From contig DDHB01000014.1 of NCBI GenBank assembly GCA_002337925.1, forward strand, positions 25,667 through 35,051: a stretch of 9,385 nt of DNA. The letters run 5' to 3'. Origin of the DNA: Sporomusaceae bacterium UBA1887. GTDB taxonomy: Bacteria; Bacillota; Negativicutes; Sporomusales; DSM-15969. How positions within the stretch are numbered: position 1 is the first letter of the stretch; the number at the start of each line of letters is the position of its first letter. The translations under genes were made by a program, and so were the position numbers. Of this stretch, positions 5,300-9,385 are shown in pieces. Below the pieces are notes generated by a model. The model saw only the letters and a list, made by a program, of their open reading frames with translations. It was not told the origin of the DNA and made no database searches.

Positions 5300-5947
5300 T
5301 TGGATTTTTTAAGCGGAATAATGCAGTCGGCCTTGACCTTTTTTTATGGGTTAACTAAATCGGTCGGTGTGCCAAGCTACGGTATTGCCATAATTCTTTT
5401 GACTATTGCGATAAAGATGATTCTCTATCCGCTAACAGTAAAACAAGTTAAGTCTATGAAGGCGATGCAGGATCTGCAGCCTAAAATGAAAGAGATGCAG
5501 GAGAAATACAAAGGTAATCCTGAAAAGCTGCAGAAAGAAATGGCTGCACTTTATAAGGATGCTGGCGTTAATCCACTCTCAGGCTGTTTGCCGCTTATCG
5601 TTCAAATGCCTTTCTTAATTGCTATATTTTTTGCTATTCGTGACTTTCATTATGAAGAACAGTTTCAAAGCTTCTTGTGGATGTCAAATTTAGCTCAACC
5701 TGATCCGACGTACATATTACCTGTCCTGTCTGCTGCAACTACCTATGTGCAACAGAAACAAACTATGACCGATAACTCGCAGCAGAATAAAATGATGATG
5801 ATTTTTATGCCGATGTTTATTGGCTATATTAGTTTGACTTTCCCAGGTGGATTAGTATTGTACTGGGTTATTTCAAACTTATTCCAAATTGCCCAACAGT
5901 GGTGGATGTACCGTAAACCGGCTGAAACTGTAGGGGAGGCTCGCTAA
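5300..5947 (+). CDS. yidC: YidC/Oxa1 family membrane protein insertase
   Basis: YidC inserts and folds membrane proteins, alone or with SecYEG. From TTG 5300 the protein has 215 residues, a short YidC. Membrane segments are about 26-45, 96-115, 138-150 and a C-terminal hydrophobic pair in 166-200. Between the first two lies the charged cytoplasmic hairpin (46-90) with MQDLQPKMKEMQEKY (56-70). Conserved landmarks are NPLSGCLPLIVQMP (91-104) and FPGGLVLYWVISN (181-193). The hydrophilic-groove position, usually arginine in the first segment, appears here as Lys39. There is no lipoprotein signal peptide: the yidD stop codon is in frame just upstream, and the only Cys is residue 96. A start at TTG 5270 would add 10 residues. 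It is adjacent to its partner yidD and to jag. Confidence 0.95.
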   Translation: MDFLSGIMQSALTFFYGLTKSVGVPSYGIAIILLTIAIKMILYPLTVKQVKSMKAMQDLQPKMKEMQEKYKGNPEKLQKEMAALYKDAGVNPLSGCLPLIVQMPFLIAIFFAIRDFHYEEQFQSFLWMSNLAQPDPTYILPVLSAATTYVQQKQTMTDNSQQNKMMMIFMPMFIGYISLTFPGGLVLYWVISNLFQIAQQWWMYRKPAETVGEAR

Positions 5948-5951
5948 ATCC

Positions 5952-6575
5952 ATGAATGTCGTGGAAAAATCAGCAAAATCGATTGATGAAGCGGTAGAGC
6001 AGGCATTAAAGGAATTAGGATTAAAACCGGAACAGGTTGATGTAGAAGTTTTAGAACAGCCTGCTAAAGCATTATTTGGTTTTATCGGTGGCCGTCAGGC
6101 TAAGGTGCGTGTTACTGCCAGAAAAATTGATCCGGTAGAAGTAGCCAATGATTTTTTAAAGCAAATTTTTACTACCATGAAGATTTCTGTCTCAGTAGAA
6201 AAAATAACTACTGACGATCATGTGCTGTTCAATTTGCGCGGTAATGATTTGGGCGTGCTGATTGGCAAACATGGACAGACGCTGGACGCTCTTCAGTATT
6301 TGGTTAATTTAGCAGCAAACCGGGACTCTATGGAACGGGTTCGCGTTTTGCTTGATGTTGAGGATTATCGCAAACGTCGTGCTGATACATTAACTCAATT
6401 GGCTCTCCGTTTAGCTGATAAGGTAAAACGGCGGGGCGAAAAAGTAATTCTTGAGCCCATGAGCTCTCATGAGCGTAAGATCATTCACATGGCTTTGCAA
6501 AATGATCAACGTATCGCTACTTTTAGTGAAGGGGAAGATCCTTTCCGTAAAGTTGTTATTGCGTTAAAAAGATGA
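5952..6575 (+). CDS. jag: Jag/KhpB (EloR) KH-R3H RNA-binding protein
   Basis: Jag is a cytoplasmic RNA-binding protein, named KhpB or EloR in streptococci, where it influences cell elongation and division; its RNA targets here are unknown. The protein has 207 residues with the full architecture. It has an N-terminal Jag domain (about 3-55, with LEQPAKALFGFIGGRQAKV at 34-52), a KH domain (about 75-140) with the GxxG-type loop IGKHG (104-108), and a C-terminal R3H domain (about 145-207) with the R-x3-H pair Arg175/His179 in SSHERKIIH. A GGGGAGG (5933-5939) lies 12 nt upstream inside the end of yidC. That spacing is rather long, but the N-terminus MNVVEKSAKSIDEAV fits. The gene begins 4 nt after the yidC stop, implying coupling. 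Confidence 0.96.
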   Translation: MNVVEKSAKSIDEAVEQALKELGLKPEQVDVEVLEQPAKALFGFIGGRQAKVRVTARKIDPVEVANDFLKQIFTTMKISVSVEKITTDDHVLFNLRGNDLGVLIGKHGQTLDALQYLVNLAANRDSMERVRVLLDVEDYRKRRADTLTQLALRLADKVKRRGEKVILEPMSSHERKIIHMALQNDQRIATFSEGEDPFRKVVIALKR

Positions 6576-6592
6576 TTTTTTGCGCATGCTAA

Positions 6593-6607
6593 AGACTAGA
6601 ATAGTCT
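6593..6607 (+). repeat. Small hairpin after jag
   Basis: AGACTA (6593-6598) and TAGTCT (6602-6607) can pair around GAA. It sits just before the main terminator, with no T-run of its own. It might protect the 3' end of the jag message or be chance. Confidence 0.3.
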
Positions 6608-6613
6608 GATAGT

Positions 6614-6644
6614 AAAACCCAGTAATGAAAATTACTGGGTTTTT
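6614..6644 (+). terminator. Strong intrinsic terminator after jag
   Basis: AAAACCCAGTAAT (6614-6626) pairs perfectly over 13 bp with ATTACTGGGTTTT (6631-6643), closing a GAAA tetraloop. The T-run spans 6640-6644. It ends the rpmH-to-jag transcription unit. The A-run on the 5' side means the same hairpin could also work on the opposite strand. A 48-nt stretch remains before mnmE, in which I see no convincing promoter. Confidence 0.92.
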
Positions 6645-6692
6645 GATCTTACCAAATAAAAGTCTGTGGGAATGTATAAATGAGGTGGTCAA

Positions 6693-8078
6693 ATGTTTCA
6701 GGATGATACGATCAGTGCAGTAGCAACTGCTATCGGTGAAGGTGGTATCGGGATTATTCGCTTAAGTGGCCCTGAGTCAGTAGCTATTGCGGATAAATTG
6801 TTTCTTGGCAGTAATGGTTTAAAAGCCACCATGGTAGACAGCCACCGTATTTATTATGGATCTATTATCGATCCTGATGCAGGGTTTACAGTTGATGAAG
6901 TACTATTGCTTGTCATGAAAGCTCCCCGGTCATATACAAGAGAAGATGTTGTGGAAATTCACTGTCATGGTGGACCGGTACCGCTTAGAAAAATACTGGA
7001 ACTTACTCTTAAGCTTGGGGCTCGCCTGGCTGAGCCGGGTGAATTTACCAAAAGAGCGTTTTTAAATGGCCGCCTCGATTTGACACAAGCGGAAGCTGTT
7101 ATTGATATCATCAGGGCAAAAACAGATGCTTCCTTAAAGTTGGCAGTGAATCATTTATCAGGTCAGTTATCAGAGGTAATTCACATTATTCGTGATTCTG
7201 CCTTGGAAATGATTGCTCATCTGGAAGCGGCAATTGATTTTCCGGAAGATGATATTGAAGAGGTTACTTCACAGCAGGTAGATGATCAGATTATTCCGCT
7301 GTTAGCTAAGCTTGACCATTTGCTGGCGACAGCTCAAACAGGACGAATCTTAAGAGAAGGCCTGCAAACAGTTATTATCGGCAAACCTAATGTGGGCAAG
7401 TCTAGTCTGTTAAATGCACTGCTTCGTGAGAAAAGAGCGATCGTCACTGATATCCCTGGTACTACCCGTGATATTATTGAAGAATATGTGAATATACGGG
7501 GCATCCCGCTCAAAATTGTTGATACTGCCGGTATCCGCGAAACAGAAGATATCGTAGAGCAGCTGGGAGTTCAGCGAGCCCGTGAGTTTGTTGATAAAGC
7601 AGATCTTATTTTGCTGCTGCTCGATAGCTCGTCTCCTTTGTCGGAAGAGGATAAACAGGTATTGGAACTGCTTGCCGGCCGTCAAGCACTGGTATTAATC
7701 AATAAAACTGATTTACCACAAAAACTGGATATGTCTGCAATTTTGCAGTATAGTAAGGAATATCAGTTGTTACGTATATCTGTTCAGGACGGCTCAGGTA
7801 TGGATGCGCTGGAAGAGGCTATTGTTGAGCGTGTATACAGTGGACAAGTAACCCAGAGTGAAGGGGCTTATGTCACGAATGTCCGGCACGTCGCTTTATT
7901 GAGGCAAGCATATCAGCACCTGGAAGAAGCAAGAAGTACAATTGCTATGAATATGCCGCCAGATTGTATCGTGGTTGATTTACGGGCTGCATGGGAAAAA
8001 CTCGGTGAAATTACTGGTGATACGGCAGGGGAAGATTTGCTTGATCAAATATTTTCCCGCTTTTGTATTGGCAAGTAA
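6693..8078 (+). CDS. mnmE: tRNA modification GTPase MnmE
   Basis: MnmE works with MnmG to add the (carboxymethyl)aminomethyl group at C5 of the wobble uridine of certain tRNAs, using GTP hydrolysis and a one-carbon unit from methylene-tetrahydrofolate. The protein has 461 residues, a normal length. The N-terminal folate-binding domain (about 1-120) opens DTISAVATAIGEGGIGIIRLSG (5-26). A helical domain surrounds an inserted G domain with G1 GKPNVGKS (230-237), G2 PGTTRD (255-260), G3 DTAG (277-280) and G4 NKTD (337-340). The C-terminal FCIGK has the conserved catalytic-type CxGK motif (Cys458). The start is set by GAGGTG (6682-6687), 5 nt upstream. It follows the jag terminator, so it needs its own promoter or read-through, and leads into mnmG 31 nt later. 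Confidence 0.98.
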   Translation: MFQDDTISAVATAIGEGGIGIIRLSGPESVAIADKLFLGSNGLKATMVDSHRIYYGSIIDPDAGFTVDEVLLLVMKAPRSYTREDVVEIHCHGGPVPLRKILELTLKLGARLAEPGEFTKRAFLNGRLDLTQAEAVIDIIRAKTDASLKLAVNHLSGQLSEVIHIIRDSALEMIAHLEAAIDFPEDDIEEVTSQQVDDQIIPLLAKLDHLLATAQTGRILREGLQTVIIGKPNVGKSSLLNALLREKRAIVTDIPGTTRDIIEEYVNIRGIPLKIVDTAGIRETEDIVEQLGVQRAREFVDKADLILLLLDSSSPLSEEDKQVLELLAGRQALVLINKTDLPQKLDMSAILQYSKEYQLLRISVQDGSGMDALEEAIVERVYSGQVTQSEGAYVTNVRHVALLRQAYQHLEEARSTIAMNMPPDCIVVDLRAAWEKLGEITGDTAGEDLLDQIFSRFCIGK

Positions 8079-8109
8079 CTGAATATGTTCATGAATGTAG
8101 GTGGATGTC

Positions 8110-9385
8110 ATGTTTACTGTAGATACGTATGATGTTATTGTTGTGGGCGCTGGTCATTCCGGCTGTGAGGCTGCATTGGCACCAGCACGCATGGGTTGTA
8201 AGACACTCTTGATTACGCTGAATATGGACAATATTGCTTTAATGCCATGCAATCCTGCTGTCGGAGGACCGGCTAAAGGTCATTTGGTACGTGAGATTGA
8301 TGCATTAGGCGGGCAGATGGGGATTAACACCGATCAGACCTGTATACAAGTACGGATGCTGAATACGGGTAAGGGACCGGCTGTTCATGCCTTACGGGCA
8401 CAGGCAGATAAATGGTTCTATCAGCATTTAATGAAAGAAACGCTGGAAAACCAGGATAATTTGGATGTTAAGCAATTAATGGTCGAGAAAATTCTGGTTG
8501 AGGATAATTGTGTTACCGGGATTGCAACAGAACTGGGAGAAATATATCGCTGCAAGAGTGTTATTTTGGCAACAGGAACTTATTTACGGGGCAAAATTAT
8601 TATCGGTGAGGCTGTATATACCGGAGGCCCTAATGGACAAAGGGCAGCTGAGAAATTATCAGAGTCACTCAAAGAGCTGGGGATAACCTTAATGCGGTTT
8701 AAGACAGGTACTCCTGCCCGCGTTGACCAGCGTACAGTTGATTTTACCAAAATGAGTATTCAACCAGGTGATAAGGAAGTTCACAATTTTTCTTTTATGT
8801 CTGAAATTGCTACAAGGGAACAGATTCCCTGCTGGCTTACTTATACGAATGAAGACACTCATGAGATTATCAGGGCTAATTTGCATAGGGCGCCAATGTA
8901 TACTGGAATTATTGAAGGTACCGGTCCTCGCTATTGCCCGTCAATCGAAGATAAAGTCGTTCGTTTTGCCGATAAAAAGAATCATCAGCTCTTTATTGAG
9001 CCTGAAGGTCGGCATACAAATGAAATGTACGTACAAGGCATGTCTACCAGCCTTCCTATTGATGTACAATATGCGTTTCTCAGAACCATACCAGGGCTGG
9101 AGAATGTAAAAATTATGCGACCTGGTTATGCGATTGAATATGATTGCATTGATCCGACTCAATTGAAGTCAACACTGGAATTTAAGGCTGTTAAGGGATT
9201 GTTTTCTGCAGGCCAGGCCAACGGGACTTCCGGGTATGAAGAAGCAGCTGCTCAGGGACTGGTAGCTGGTATTAATGCTGCTTTAGTTGTAGCTGATAGA
9301 GAGCCGTTTGTATTATCACGTGCAGATGCGTATATTGGCGTGCTAATTGATGACCTTGTTACGAAGGGCACGACTGAACCTTATC
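8110..9385 (+). CDS. mnmG: tRNA uridine-5-carboxymethylaminomethyl modification enzyme MnmG (3' end off window)
   Basis: MnmG (GidA) is the FAD/NADH-dependent partner of MnmE in wobble-uridine modification. The reading frame is open from ATG 8110 to the window edge, 425 codons of a protein usually about 620-630 residues long; the C-terminal tRNA- and MnmE-contacting part is outside. Visible are the FAD-binding VVGAGHSGCEAA (11-22), MPCNPAVGGPAKG (45-57) with the conserved Cys47, and the first GidA signature GPRYCPSIEDKVVRF (272-286) with the second conserved cysteine, Cys276. The second GidA signature, AGQANG...GYEEAAAQG, lies at 367-383. AGGTGG (8099-8104) ends 5 nt before the ATG. It is 31 nt behind mnmE, so the two partners are cotranscribed. 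No frame disruption is visible. Confidence 0.98.
   Translation, partial: MFTVDTYDVIVVGAGHSGCEAALAPARMGCKTLLITLNMDNIALMPCNPAVGGPAKGHLVREIDALGGQMGINTDQTCIQVRMLNTGKGPAVHALRAQADKWFYQHLMKETLENQDNLDVKQLMVEKILVEDNCVTGIATELGEIYRCKSVILATGTYLRGKIIIGEAVYTGGPNGQRAAEKLSESLKELGITLMRFKTGTPARVDQRTVDFTKMSIQPGDKEVHNFSFMSEIATREQIPCWLTYTNEDTHEIIRANLHRAPMYTGIIEGTGPRYCPSIEDKVVRFADKKNHQLFIEPEGRHTNEMYVQGMSTSLPIDVQYAFLRTIPGLENVKIMRPGYAIEYDCIDPTQLKSTLEFKAVKGLFSAGQANGTSGYEEAAAQGLVAGINAALVVADREPFVLSRADAYIGVLIDDLVTKGTTEPY

Noticed and set aside
6675..6680. TATAAA just before mnmE as a promoter -10
   Set aside because: It almost touches the ribosome binding site (6682), leaving no leader room, and no -35 lies 17 nt upstream.
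8768..9109. Plus-strand reading frame of 113 codons inside mnmG
   Set aside because: It is an out-of-frame shadow of mnmG, whose own frame is open and carries both GidA signatures.
1..9385. An undescribed accessory, defence or mobile system
   Set aside because: Every substantial stretch is accounted for by conserved origin-region genes in their usual order; no foreign gene, transposase, repeat array or attachment site is visible.

Overview
This window is the chromosomal replication origin neighbourhood of a Gram-positive-lineage bacterium (Bacillota). The gene order recF-yaaA-dnaN-dnaA / rpmH-rnpA-yidD-yidC-jag-mnmE-mnmG is the classic conserved origin order, as in Bacillus subtilis. The L34 protein begins MKRTYQPNNLWKKRTHGF, which I associate with Negativicutes (Sporomusa/Pelosinus/Veillonella relatives). 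That finer placement is recollection, not a search result. All genes look intact; recF and mnmG are cut only by the window edges.

Left arm (1-3968, minus strand): recF (C-terminal end lost off the left edge), the small S4-domain gene yaaA, dnaN (sliding clamp) and dnaA (initiator). They are transcribed leftwards with short gaps, except for the 241-bp dnaA-dnaN spacer. This spacer looks like the unwinding part of a bipartite oriC. Read from dnaA towards dnaN it holds scattered DnaA boxes, two abutting co-oriented boxes, a GC-rich spacer, a run of DnaA-trio repeats, and an AT-rich stretch up to the dnaN ribosome binding site. It also holds a minus-strand promoter for dnaN whose -10 overlaps a DnaA box.

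Centre (3969-4470): a divergent intergenic region with about eleven DnaA boxes, three of them perfect, forming the second half of the bipartite origin. It also carries a hairpin plus T-tract facing dnaA and, at its right end, a perfect-consensus sigma-A-type promoter (TTGACA-17-TATAAT) for rpmH.

Right arm (4471-9385, plus strand): rpmH (ribosomal protein L34), an intrinsic terminator or attenuator, rnpA (RNase P protein), yidD and yidC (membrane protein insertion), and jag/khpB (RNA-binding KH-R3H protein). A strong terminator follows. Then come mnmE and mnmG (5' end only), whose products together make the cmnm5 modification of wobble uridine in tRNA.

The genes cover initiation and clamp loading of replication, recombinational repair, translation and RNA maturation, membrane insertion and tRNA modification. 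I see no mobile element, CRISPR array, tRNA, rRNA, pseudogene or accessory system. I do not think the window contains an undescribed system. The most interesting signals are in the origin: the trio array, a second short trio run, and regulatory sites that overlap DnaA boxes.
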